Part shown: positions 18,757-28,769 of the stretch, piece after piece
Numbering within the stretch: position 1 is the stretch's first letter
Layout: every line of letters starts with the position of its first letter
Source: Dunaliella salina
Lineage: Eukaryota; Chlorophyta; Chlorophyceae; Chlamydomonadales; Dunaliellaceae
DNA length: 30,930 nt
Reading direction: 5' to 3'
NCBI GenBank assembly: GCA_002284615.2
Contig: MU069684.1
Span: 184,714-215,643, forward strand
Notes under the pieces: model-generated
Told to the model about the DNA's origin: nothing
The model's database searches: none
What the model saw: the letters and a program-made list of their open reading frames with translations, nothing else
Translations under genes and position numbers: made by a program

Positions 18757-21107
18757 GTGCTGAGCACATTTCTTTTCTTTATGGTAGGTGGACAATGCTT
18801 CATAGCAACATCACTCAGGGGTAAGTTCTTCAAATCTTCAATTCAATTTTTCAAGCTGCACAAGTACTCATCATTGCGTGCTCAGTTCCTTCAAACACAC
18901 ATAATGCAGATGTACATACTTTTATCCCTTCCTGGTGTTAGTTAAAGTGGGCCAGGCAAAACCTCTCTTCTACACCTATACTAGACGGGTTGGTTTTGCC
19001 AAGATAAGCAGATGTAGTGCACATACAAATAACCCAGATGCAGAGGCACACGAGGGGGAGGTTAGTCTACCTCCATTTCTGAACTTTTCTCGAGCAACAT
19101 TCTGCTCCCCTTGGCAAAGCCAACCACTGTCTAGTTTTTTGCATAATTTTTTCCATCAAGAGGCTCTGCAAACACCTCACATGGCACACTCTTCAGCCCT
19201 TTTGTCAGGAAAGGCTGAATCAGCCTCCACCAAAACTTGGAACTCTGTAAGACTTCATAACAATCATTCTTCTTCTGTCTGAGAAGTACAGATGCGCTGG
19301 GCTGTTCTTGCGCACTTGATGCAATGATGCTGAATTTGACCAATATAGCACTTAAGTTGGCCACACACACCACTGGAGGGCCTCCACAGTATTGCAGGTT
19401 GCAATTGCAGGAGTCTCCAGTGCTTTTGCTGAAAACAAAGGGGAAAAACCTTTTTTCCTATCGCAAGATCCCTGCATGAGTGTTCGAGTCCTGGCCTCTA
19501 CTTCAACCAAGCAATCAAGCCCTTAGGCGACTGCTTTTCCTTGTGAGCCTCAGAAGGACCTTTACACTCGTGCAGCGGCTCACCGGAGTGACAGCTCATG
19601 ATCTCTTTGACCTTTTCTTTCATTTCCTCCTCAGGGAGTCAGGCAACCCCAACAGCAAAAACTTCAACAGCAACAGCAGCATACCCCGCACCTGCACGCT
19701 CTCTCCTCCTCGGTTGACAGAGCAATCAAGGATGGCATTCATCACAGCTCGTGCGCTTTCCTGGGCATTTTCCTGAGTGGCCCCTGCCGTGGTAGAGCTT
19801 GCCACCACACGCATTCCAGGGCACCTCCGCTCAAAATACAGAGTCCATAACTTGACTGCATAGCAGAGGTGTTTCAACACTCTCACTAGGGTGTCCCTAG
19901 AACAGGTTCACAGCAGAGATGCATGTGCCCCAGTCCATTGCAAGTGTGCGAGAGTCTGGCTGAAGCACTTTAAGTCCATGATCACTCTCTTCATCGTGCC
20001 CCTTGTTTTTGTTGCCACAGCCCTAAAAATCAAAAACACCCCCTACAGCCAAGTTTCGGAGGCAGGTGCTTCCAGTGATCCCCCAGTTCCCCAATCATCT
20101 TTTCTGCTCTTGGGCTTTTTGGCTGAGGGGACAAACAGCTCTTGTGAGCCAACGTGTACACATTCGTGTCAATTGTGTGAAGGCTTCCTTTCCTTTGCAG
20201 CTATTTTTTTCCTTTCTCTGGGTTCTCCCTGCGGCCGGACCCGCCCTTTCAGTATCATTACGGCATTTGCTTTTTTTGCATGCGAGTTTGTGTGCCCTAA
20301 GTATACCCAACATGACCAAACATGTTTTCATGTCCCAATCATTGAGAATGGCTGAAAAGCTGGGATGTGGAGGTGCCCTGAGTGGCTCAGAGGCTGTTTT
20401 GCACCCATTTTGGCTGAATAAAGTGGATTTTTTAAGTTGCACCGAATGACCAGCGCTCTTGGACTTTAGCTGTTTTTGGGTGTTCCTATCATGGTGCGGA
20501 GTCAGATTTTGCAAGGGGGCACTGGGGGAGCGTGTCGGTGGGGGGCACTCTTTGGGAAGTCTTTTCAAATGGTGCAGGTGCGGGAGGAAAAACGTACTTC
20601 ATCTCACCCACGCTGCCAGGTTGCGCCCCCAATTTGGCACAGAATTGCGGGCAGCGATGATGCACCAATTGACCCCATTTAGATTTTGCAAGGGGTATCA
20701 TCATTGCCCTCAACCCTGGTGCGAAGCTCGTTGGAATTCAGCCCTGCATGGCTGAGCTGAAGAGCAAAATGTGCAAAAAGGTGTCCAAAAATGCCGGGAA
20801 AATGCTCCTTTTTGAACGTTTTGCTCTCCAGCTCAGCAGTGCAGGGCTGAATCCCAATCGGCCTCACACCAGGATTGAGGGCAACGATGATACCTCTGAC
20901 AAAACTTAAATGGGTCAATTGGTGGCCTGGCTGGAAATTGGCACACTGATTTGTAGGGGGACAACTGCTCCCCTGATTTCCATTTGCCTAGGCAGGGAGG
21001 GGGCCAGCCGTGGGAGGACCTCTGGCATGTTACCAAGAATATATGTCTGTCAATTTGTAAAAAAGCACAATTTCCCAATGACAATTTCCATCGACTTGAG
21101 CAGCCAC

Positions 21108-21164
<57 letters not shown>

Positions 21165-24100
21165 GTATGTATATACCTTAAATATACCTTGTAAGATCAG
21201 TATCATAGAGAATGTAAGTGAAAGCTCATAGGCTTACGAGCCCTGGACAAGATCAGCTGACATGTATATCCTAACAACACATATTTCCTGGTAATGACTG
21301 TGCTTGTTCAAGCTGTGTTTGGTCCTCAAACTATACAGGCAAGAACGTCATCTCTCTTCCCTTGGAGTACTTGCAAACTAATCAGTTGTGGCTGTCCCAA
21401 GATGCAGTATACTGTGCTATCCCAATTACTTATGAGCCTGCAACACGTACCTGCTGCATAGGGAATCAGGTCGCACTTGTTGAGGCACAGCACCATTTTT
21501 TTCTTGTGCTCTGCCAGAACATGGTGAGCCAAAGCCGCGGAGAAGTGGAGCAGCGGATTTCTGCAAGGTCAACCAAAGCACGAGCTTTTACAGAGTTAGT
21601 AGCACTCCTTGCCAGACTTACCACCATCACGCTCGTGGTTTATGGGCAAGTTGATGGGAGGAGAATGCGCAGAAAGCACCAGCTAGGACTGTGTCCAAAG
21701 ATGCCAAGGGTACAGGTGTAATTTCATTCCCTGGAGGCATAGGTGAAATACAGATTGAGGGAGCAAGGCTTGAGCGTCAGCTCCTGCTGATTAAAGGTGT
21801 CCAAACAGTCAACCACCACTTGGCATGCCTCTCTTCCTGTTCCTGTGATCCTGCTCCTTTGCATCAGGTTCCTCCTCAACGACTGCATGATTTTGACCCA
21901 AGCATGTAGCCTATTGCCTGCAAAACAGACTTTTCCTCTTTTCTTTTCTTTTTTTATATTGACCTACCTTGCATCCACCACGTGCAACACGATGTCGCTG
22001 AACTCCAGAGCTCGCCACAGCTGGCGCCAGAAGTCGAGGCGCGGCTCATAGAAGCTCACTTGGCCCCACTCCTGTGCAAGGTGCTGAGCCGAGCAAGCAA
22101 GGCCAGCGGGAAAACAGAGGTGTCAGAGCAAGCGTTACAGTTTACAGGTTGCGAGGGGGATAGTAATTCCTGGTAGGCGGTGTCATTCGGATTCCTTTTG
22201 CTGGGTTTGTTACTTCCTCTGTCTCTGTGTTGCCGAAATGCAGTGTGACTGAGCTTGTTGCATTGCGTGCGCAGCCTCTGTGTTGTCCAGATGCAGCAGT
22301 GTTTGTATGTGCCCAAGGCCAGGCTCAGGACTCCAGGGCTAGCTTGGTGGCGGTGTCTTGAGATTTTCCTCTGTGAACTTAATTCTTGGCAGCAGCTCTG
22401 TGCCTGCCTTGCTTAACTTTCTCTCTGCGGTCTGTAATCTTGGCGGCGGCTCCACATCTGCCTTGCTCTGCGCCTATCTCGTTGGCTTCAAGCACATCCG
22501 TGATTAAGGTCTGACCAAGGGCAGCTCTCTGGGTAACTAAGCCCCCTGGTGCTGGGCACTCGTGACAGATGCATTGGTAGAGCAACTGCTGCAAGCTCTG
22601 TCAACATGCCTCTCACCCATTACCAGACAATACCAGACAGTGTGCAATAAGTGCATGGAAGCAAGTAGAGAGGCCTGAAGCGGCCACAGCAGAAGGCTGC
22701 AGGCAAAGAGAGGGAGGAAACAGACAAAGCCAGGCCTAGCAGGGTCTGTGGAACTTTTTACACAATGGCCGAGAGGGATGAATTGTCCTCGCCCCCTGCG
22801 CAGCTTTTTCTTGCCCCGTTGCCATGCCCATCCCAGGATAGTGGTTATTTTTTCTTTTACCTTCTTCAACAACAAAAACAACAGCACCATAGCTCCCTCA
22901 CCCGCTCGCTCTGGCCGCTGAGCTGCAAGCATGCCAAGGACAGGGCGCACCTGCTGCCACTCGTCAAACGTGCGCTCCTCCAGCTCCTGGAGCTCCTGCG
23001 CATTGGACACCACGCCTTGCCACTTGGGCCTCTTTGGCATGCCCAGCACCACGTGCTGCTCCCCCACCTCCCCCACCTCATCCGGGTCACACACAGGCAT
23101 GAGGGTGGCATTTTTCTGCCCAGGCTCTGCATCATTCACGCTGTCCGGAGCACCAGGGTGGAGGTGCTCTTGTGTCAGTGAGTGCATGAGTGGCACCTCA
23201 GCCAGTGGTTGGTAGCCGATGGGCTGCGTGCGGACCGCCACGTCCACAGTCTTGTCTGCCCAGCTGGCATGACCTGCTGCACTATGCTGAGGTCGCTGCC
23301 TGCTGCCTCCATCCTCCCTGCGAGCTGCCCTGCTGCTGGTTTCATGTTCATGTCCTCTGCCTCCCTGCTGCTTCCCCTTGCCCTTGCCCTTGGGGCGGCC
23401 TTTTGCCTCCTTTTTGCTGCTGCCAGCAGGCGTATCTGAGTCTTGGCTGCCATCCTCAGCTCCGCCATCCTCCACGGGCGCCCAAGCTGCCTCATCTTCC
23501 TCCGCCTCCTCTGCTCGCTTCTCCCTGCAAGCAGGGCAGCGTTCAGATCAGGAGCGGGGTTTGCTGTCTACTGGAATCCTCATCTGCTGGACAGGCTGAG
23601 CCTTGCTCATCCATAGCTGTGGCAAACAAGAACAGCTGCTGGGGGCAGAAGAACTGTGTGTTACTGAGGTATCTGAACACCCTAGCAATAAAGCAGATCC
23701 TCTACTGCTTTATCATGAGCCGGCAGGTACACCATACCTTTTTTGCGCTCGTTTTTCTTGCAGCTGCTTCTTCCTAAACTTGCCGCTGAGTTTGTGGAAC
23801 TGCTTCTCTTCCTGCAAAGTTCACAGCTGAGGCAAAAATTTACCAGCAGCATCCGAGGCATTCTTTGATTGGCCAACCTTATGAACAACTTGAGTGCATG
23901 GAAGTAACTGTAACATTGCGCAAGATCTGCAGGTCTGCAATGTAGTGAAGTTCAACTCCTATTTGTGTGAAATATGGCAAGCACAGCAGCCGGGACATGC
24001 AAATGCAGAACGCCCATTATAGACTTGCAGATTCGTGCACATGTACACCGAGTGTGTCATGCTGACCTCCTTCCATGCCCCTGCAAACATCTTTCATTGG

Positions 24101-24233
24101 TTTGCCTCACTTGCCTGGCAAAGCGTCCTATCAAGTCAACCAGGTCACAAGCTGCTGCGCACAACCAAGGATTTAAAGATGCACACTCCACTTCTCACGG
24201 GAGGCATGTGCTCATGAACTGTACCTGGGTCAT
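13527..24233 (-). CDS. GNL1: GNL1-type circularly permuted GTPase (multi-exon)
   Basis: This is a YlqF/YawG (HSR1_MMR1) family GTPase of the GNL1 branch, likely nucleolar/ribosome-assembly linked (family knowledge). Coding exons in transcript order: 23738-23811, 22951-23524, 21968-22071, 21451-21560, 19692-19855, 17534-17930, 17051-17154, 16412-16537, 14287-14397, 13527-13832. Phases agree at every GT-AG junction, giving about 690 codons. Exon 23738-23811 has the basic KFRKKQLQEKRAQK. Exon 22951-23524 has a GKGKGK stretch and PKRPKWQ. Next come DFWRQLWRALEFSDIV and DARNPLL, then NKCDLIP (G4). The exon 17534-17930 is Gln/Glu-rich and acidic. Then come VVGEPNVGKSS (G1/P-loop), THPGRTKRNQTHF with LLDAPGLVFP (G3), LPIASCRDPYTVLSYLA, and the C-terminal WTPLELCEAYAAKKNW. 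G4 before G1 is the permuted order. The donor after the acidic exon could be 17552 instead. The first exon is uncertain: 24225-24233 (MTQ) or 24199-24207 (MPP, closer to the animal GNL1 start). Confidence 0.88.
14640..15180 (+). mobile_element. Subfamily A retroelement fragment in a GNL1 intron (A5)
   Basis: In plus orientation, antisense to the host gene, it lies in the intron between exons 14287-14397 and 16412-16537. It reads a frameshifted HLIEIKYCEDT and ILLGVGGTIYTEHTLKQF region (14690-14880), then AHSVQYAHKLVTTRC and a C terminus like SSNPPGPH near 15050. It has the 3' UTR with a GGCTC/GAGCC hairpin and the GTAGGGAGAG/CTCTGCCTA hairpin, and a TTTTTC end near 15178. Several indels break the frame. 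Confidence 0.85.
15181..16411. other. Rest of the same GNL1 intron
   Basis: Apart from the exon-end duplicate near 16200-16265, I see no gene or repeat. Open frames such as 15197-15568 minus lack any motif and lie wholly inside the intron. Confidence 0.5.
16198..16268 (-). repeat. Duplicate of a GNL1 exon end and donor inside the intron
   Basis: On the minus strand GTGAGCATCCCCATGCAGGT occurs twice. One is the true 3' end of the exon at 16412-16537 (donor at 16411). The other is about 167 bp further along, at about 16264-16245. Similarity continues weakly for some 45 bp past the donor (TGTTCCCATGGATGTGACAG versus TGTTGCCATCAATGTGATGG). The downstream copy therefore keeps a decoy 5' splice site. 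Confidence 0.7.
17931..19691. other. Large GNL1 intron without recognised gene
   Basis: A 1.76-kb intron. It contains a CA array (18709-18754). Plus-strand frames of 77-115 codons here show no domain or splice evidence. Confidence 0.6.
18709..18754. repeat. (AC)n microsatellite in GNL1 intron
   Basis: 23 AC dinucleotides, uninterrupted. Confidence 0.95.
20025..20215 (+). mobile_element. Old subfamily A 3'-end relic in a GNL1 intron (A7)
   Basis: ATCAAAAACACCCCCTACAG, then GGCAGGTGCTTCCAGTGATC, aligns with the end of the coding region of copy A5 (ATCAAAAACAAG..., then GCCAGGTGCCTCTAGTAACC). GAGGGGACAAACAGCTCTTGTGAGCCAACGTGT aligns, with a damaged hairpin, with the 3' UTR start of subfamily A. 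No coding potential is left. Confidence 0.55.
20663..20924. repeat. 262-nt near-perfect inverted repeat (hairpin) in a GNL1 intron
   Basis: The left arm runs from CACCAATTGACCCC (20663) to about 20786. The reverse complement of the right arm (20924 back to about 20801) begins CACCAATTGACCCA. Both then share words such as GGTATCATC, TTGCCCTCAA, CCTGGTG, ATTCAGCCCTGCA, GCTGAGCTG, GAGCAAAA and CAAAAAGG in the same order. The arms are about 120 nt with a loop of roughly 15 nt around ATGCCGGGAAAA. Mismatches are scattered. It could be a foldback element or a small-RNA precursor. Confidence 0.85.
21110..21160. repeat. (CA)n microsatellite in GNL1 intron
   Basis: 25 CA dinucleotides, uninterrupted, 290 bp beyond the exon at 21451-21560 in the transcript direction. 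Confidence 0.95.
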
Positions 24234-24552
24234 GGCAGTCAAGTGGACAAACCTTTACGACGAACGGCACCAGAGAGGGTCAAAAAGTCAAAACATTAAA
24301 AAAAGTTTACGATGTTGTAACCTGATCCTGCTTAAAGTTGCGTGTTTTGAGTGTGACCGCGTTTCCACTCCAGGCAGCAAGAGCTTTAGAACTACAAGAT
24401 TTTAAGTCTTGAAATCTTGGCTTCTACTGGTCTGGTTGGCATAAACACTCGCGAATCAGAACAAGTGCTTGACCGCACCTGTACACTCTCAAATAAACGG
24501 ATACCTAAAGACACATTCTTTGTAAAACCCCTTCAGTTCGCACACCTGAACA
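24234..24552. promoter_or_regulatory. Divergent GNL1/petM promoter region
   Basis: About 320 bp separate the proposed GNL1 start (24233, minus) from the petM ATG (24553, plus). Both transcripts and their 5' UTRs must start in this segment. It is AT-richer than the exons and includes a 13-bp palindrome-like AAGATTTTAAGTCTTGAAATCTT region at 24398-24420. I do not see a convincing TATA box for either gene. The region is inferred from the layout. Confidence 0.5.
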
Positions 24553-26247
24553 ATGGCCACCATGATGAGGACAAACCTGGCAGCCAAGGCCACTGCTGTG
24601 AAGAGCGTCGCCCCTCTGCCCCAGAGGACTGTCAGCAGGTGAATAAATGGGGATGTCGCTGGTACAACTGCCGCGGTGGACGGCAAAGGAGGCCCGCGTA
24701 ATTTTGTAACATGTGTGGCAGCATCTCCCCATCTCACTGAAAAAGGCCACTCCTCCTGTGGCACGCCAATCCTAACACGGCGCGCATTCCTGGGCTGTGC
24801 TCCCACCTACAGCGCTTGGTTTGTGTCTCAACCTGGAAAAGATGTATGCAACCGCATAAACCGGTGTGCTTTGTACCTGTGCAGGCTGCCTGTACAGAAA
24901 ACCATGCAGAAGAGCAGCAGCCCTGCCCGGAGCGCCGTGAGCAGCCAAGCCCTGCCCGAGGTGGCTGAGGTGGCCCAGGGCGCTATGCCCCTGTACACCA
25001 CCGCCGGCGAGGCAGGCTTCATCACTGGTGCGTGTGTTTTGTGTGCGTGTGCTTGCCGTACAGGGCCTCTCCCTGGCCATGTTTTATTGGGCCCTCATTT
25101 GCAAGTGCGTGTTCCTGGAACCCTCCCCTCGCGCGCGGGCTGCTGATTGCCGTTCCCTGACTCCCACTCCTGCTCGTCCGCAGGCACCGCTCTGACAATG
25201 GTGGCCATGACCCTGGTGGTGAGTTTCAATGGGGAGTAGATAGATAGAGAGGTAGAGGTGCAAAGGGTGAGGTAGGAAAACATACAGTAGTTCCTTGTTA
25301 GATGGACAGGAAAGGGGGTTCAGAAGATTTCAAGACCCGGCCTTGACCAACCTTGCTATCTCTGAAAAAGCCTCTAAGCGGGGATTTTAGAGGAGGGATC
25401 CAACTTGGATAGTGTGGCTGGTGAAAAAGTTTGGGCAATGCTTGAAGCCCAGTCCCCCTTGCATGGGGATTCTGGCCTCCAGCATTGCCCACTTGGCCCG
25501 TGCAGAGCACACATGTGGCATCAGGTCTTCCGCAGGTACCGCGATAGGATGTCGATACTTCCCCTGCATGGCCAACCATGGTGTGCGCATTGAGAGCAAG
25601 CTCTCATAGGCTCAAGAACCATCCAAGCGAAGGGTGCAAACTCTAGCATTCTACGTTGTAGAATACCAGATTCAATTTCCTGGGGTATGCGCACATCTTT
25701 GCAGCACTGGCTGCTGACCTTGGTACCTCATACCTCTCATACACATGACATCAAGGTCTTCAGCAAGTGCTGCTGGTGTTGTGGGGGATGCCCAATCAGT
25801 TGCATTGGATTGTTTATGCAGAGGGCAGACCTGGCGTTGCCTGTTGTGTGCCCGTTGTGTGTGTACAGTGTCGGATGGTATGTGGATTGGTTGAACTGGG
25901 TGCACAATGAGGATACAGGCATGAACTTGCGCGTGACGCTGTGCGACAGGGCTCTAAGCTTTTGAGCGGCATGCTTATCTGTTGCATTGTTTCTTTGCAC
26001 ACTCCCAAAGCTCGTGAGCTGCATGCTTTTGTGCTGTGCTGTCCTTCCATGCTCCTGAAGCACAGCTAATTTATTGTGACATGCATGCAAGAAATTGAAA
26101 AAGAAGGTCCACATTTTTGTCAAGCAATGCATGTGAGGCCTCAGAAGTAGGATTCATTTTGTGCTGCTTTGATGCGAATCGCAGGGTCTAGCATTGGGCT
26201 TTGTGCTCCTGCGTGTGGAGTCCCTGGTCGAGGAGGGCAAGATCTAA
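24553..26247 (+). CDS. petM: Cytochrome b6f complex subunit VII, PetM precursor
   Basis: A small one-helix subunit of the thylakoid cytochrome b6f complex, which carries electrons from plastoquinol to plastocyanin. Exons: 24553-24638, 24885-25027, 25184-25218 and 26185-26247, all with GT...AG introns and matching phases (2, 1, 0). They give 108 residues. Residues 1-69 start MATMMRTNLAAKATAVKS, are rich in Ala, Ser, Lys and Arg and lack acids at the start, as expected of a chloroplast transit peptide. The last 39 residues start GEAGFITG and run through TALTMVAMTLVGLALGFVLL to RVESLVEEGKI. This agrees in length and nearly in sequence with Chlamydomonas PetM. The membrane helix is split between exon 3 (35 nt) and exon 4. 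The start is the first ATG of three near in-frame ones (a second at codon 4). Intron 3 is 966 bp. Confidence 0.95.
25219..26184. other. petM intron 3
   Basis: A 966-bp intron. It contains CAGTAGTTCCTTGTTAGATG at about 25286, which recalls the terminal repeat of the transposon at 27233 (CAGTAGGTTCCC). No matching second end is found nearby. Open frames here have no recognisable product. Confidence 0.5.
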
Positions 26248-27232
26248 GGTGCTTGCGGGTGTGCTATGAGGGGGAGTTAGAGTTGGGAGTATCTTGTTTC
26301 AGGGGTGAAGGAGTATGCCCAATTTTTGGACCTTGCAAAGAACTGAGTGCCCACTCTGTATGCTTGCTTTGCAAGAATTTATCACAGATTTATCACTCAC
26401 AGTGGGTGAAGAGTTTTGCTTGCATATTTTGCCCTATCAGGGGTTCAGCTCCCCTGACCATGACCTGTTTGATCCGGCAAGCAATCTACATTCCCGTATT
26501 GTTTGCTTCAAGCACTGATGTCTCTTTCACGTTTGCATGCAACGTTCATGCACTCAAATGCAACTGATGCAGCAGTTAATATTTTGAATTGAATTTTTGC
26601 GGCTGGGGTAAATGTTAACAGCTTTCCTTGGGAATGAAGGAAGAAACGCTAGGCTTATTTTCCAAAAGTTGGTACGTGACCATGCTGATTGGGCTCTGGG
26701 TGTGTATGCGAGGGACCCAGGGGAGGTGGGTGTCCCTGAGGCCAGGTTCAGGTTACAGGTTGCAGCAAAGGGGGGTCCCTGGAGCCAGATTTTCCGGGGG
26801 GTGGGGGGGAGGCTTTGTAGCTGGTGTTTGCCAACATATGAAGGAGAAAGCCATCCAATTCAGGTCTTTCCACCACCGAGCTGTGGTTATGCTGTGAGAA
26901 AGAAGTTCGTCTATCAGGAGGAGCTTGTTGGAAAGAAAAGAAGAGGAAGTCTGTGCAAGGCCAAAGCCAGCATGCAACTGCTTACAATTACATATGTGAG
27001 CGTACAGGTAAAGGTAAGGTTACATTGCTATATCCGCCTACAAGGGCAGCTGAGCGGAAACACAGACTTGGAACTAGACGAGTCTCCAAAAAACGCGAAC
27101 AGAAACGCCAACTGTTGAGAAACGTGTGCGTAAAATACCACGGAGAGCTGAGATTCTCCAAGTAAGCACTAAGAAAATGGCACAAGAAATCTTGACCGGA
27201 ATGCTCGTATGTATGACTCGAAACTCCATATT
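26248..27232. other. petM 3' region, no further gene recognised
   Basis: It includes the petM 3' UTR of unknown length. Frames up to 168 codons (26612-27118 plus) have no domain, and their composition does not resemble the host exons. I see no TGTAA signal soon after the petM stop. Confidence 0.45.
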
Positions 27233-27685
27233 CAGTAGGTTCCCGATTCTTAGTAAATTAATTAATTATTTTGCCCAAAAACGGAATCTTACGAAGTGAG
27301 AAAAATAATTCCTGATCCTCAAATACGAAGTGAAAACAAAGTGCAAAATACTAGGTTTTGCAAGGGTTTACAAGAGTGGCCTACAGCCCGAGAATCTGGC
27401 TGATCGGTTGCTGGAGACACACGCTCTACCAGCATTGAAAATTGAGCCAAACTTGACAAAAAGGTTGCACATTAACACCTTGTGAAACAACAATTTGAAC
27501 TGGGGCAAAGTCTGAATTTAAGCCAAACATATTCAATGTCTGTGCGGGTAAGTGCAGGAGATAGATGGAAAGAGCCCAGAAGTTCTGGCATACACTCAAA
27601 TGCAGGTGCACACCCACAATGAGCGGGACTGCACACTAAACAAGAATGACCACACAGCCGCTGCCAAGTTTGCACACACTGGCTA

Positions 27686-27965
27686 TGATGCACACTATAA
27701 GCGTTGCATGCACACAAATGGGTTTGACCAAAAGACGGCTACAACAGCACAGTCCATGATGCACACAATATGCATGCAGCATGCAAGCACACATATGGGT
27801 CTGACCAAAAGACGGCTGCAGCAACACTAGGTGTCTGTGATGCACACCATATGCAAGCACGCACACAAATAGGTTTGACCATGAGACGGCTGCAACAGGA
27901 CAGCAGGATGGTGATGCTCATTGATGCACACAGAGCCGCGCTCATGCAAGGTCTGACCTAAGCAC
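27686..27965. repeat. Minisatellite, about 3.5 units of 71-84 bp
   Basis: Units begin with TGATGCACAC at 27686, 27757, 27838 and 27922. They share CATGCACACAAATG-like, GGTTTGACCAAAAGACGGCT-like and CAACAG-like words in order. The last unit is partial. It lies inside the TIR element 27233-28620. Confidence 0.85.
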
Positions 27966-28230
27966 AGAGCCTACCAGCAACTGCATGGGAACCCACCAAA
28001 CTGTCCCCCACAGCATGGACGACCTTTGTTGCTAGCCACACCACTGGACACACCCGGCCAGCGCCTAGTCATGTTCAAAGCTCAGACACCGCCGCGCCGA
28101 GTTGGAGGGAGGGCGGGGGGGGGGCAAAGTGCAAAATAATAGAATTTGCTGAAAGTGGTAGGATTTGGAAAGGTGGCGTAGCAGAAGATGGGGAACTTCA
28201 CCCCCCTGACCCAGCCTGCTGCTTACAGCC

Positions 28231-28460
28231 AGGCAAACAGCGAGATGGCCATCTCAAAGAGCAATATCAGGCCAATGCCAGCGAGTAGGGGTCACGGACG
28301 TCCTTCAGGTGAGCAGTGCACACAGAACAGGGTGTACAGCTGGACAGCTGTCGCAAACTTCACGCTGAGCTGTGCATCTTCCTCTCTTGCTCTTCTCCCC
28401 CTTCCCTCTTTCCCCCCGCAGTTGGGGGGCCCATCCTGACGCCCAAAGCTGCTTGCTAAG
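28231..28460 (+). other. Possible captured exon pair with intron
   Basis: A good acceptor (CCTGCTGCTTACAG, 28230) starts a putative exon to 28310. A GTGAGC donor follows at 28311. A pyrimidine-rich run with CCCCCCGCAG ends at 28422. Joining gives a frame reading ANSEMAISKSNIRPMPAS, then GRPSVGGPILTPKAAC and a stop. I do not recognise a product. It lies within the TIR element, so it may be a transduplicated host fragment. The reverse strand reads LLAGIGLILLFEMAISLFAW, a membrane-helix-like string, which makes the sense strand uncertain. Confidence 0.25.
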
Positions 28461-28769
28461 GGAGACCGTGGCCTTGCAGCAGCCCTGCAGCGGCCTTTCC
28501 ACCACTGGGACGAAATGCCTTTGACCAGTCAAAATTATACTCCTGGAATACGAAGTGGTACGAAGCGCTACGAAGTCAAAAAAAATAATACCCCGGTTCG
28601 AAGTAATCGGGAACCTACTGTATTCAGACACCAAGTGCAAGGAGAAGAAGTGAGCAGACAGATAGATAACAGGGGAGTGTCTGAGGGTCTCATTTGGGGG
28701 TTCACCGTTTCAAAGCTTTTCTGAACCCTTCTGAGCCCCTAACCCTAACCATTCCCCAACTTTTTATAC

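Larger units (their letters stand above)
27233..28620. mobile_element. Non-autonomous DNA transposon with 16-bp TIRs
   Basis: CAGTAGGTTCCCGATT (27233-27248) is exactly inverted at 28605-28620. Both ends are flanked by TATT (27229-27232 and 28621-28624), consistent with a 4-bp duplication or a TA-type one with drift. Subterminal TACGAAGTG-like words recur at both ends (27293-27332 left; 28548-28604 right). The TIR start and the subterminal words resemble pogo/Tigger-type ends, which is inference. The 1388-bp interior has no transposase. It holds a minisatellite and a possible captured spliced gene piece. Confidence 0.75.

Noticed and set aside
22765..23830. Several plus-strand ORFs up to 195 codons
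   Set aside because: They overlap the GNL1 exons 22951-23524 and 23738-23811 in antisense and have no domain content, while the minus-strand frame matches GNL1 and has fitting splice sites.
26612..27165. 168-codon and 70-codon plus-strand ORFs downstream of petM
   Set aside because: There is no recognisable domain, no splice evidence and no exon-like composition. The basic KKREQKRQLLR stretch alone is not enough to call a gene.
27686..27965. CRISPR-like array
   Set aside because: Units are contiguous degenerate tandem repeats without regular spacers, in a nuclear eukaryotic setting.
28737..28750. CCCCTAACCCTAACC telomere-like sequence
   Set aside because: Only about two units are present, so this is expected by chance and not evidence of an interstitial telomere.
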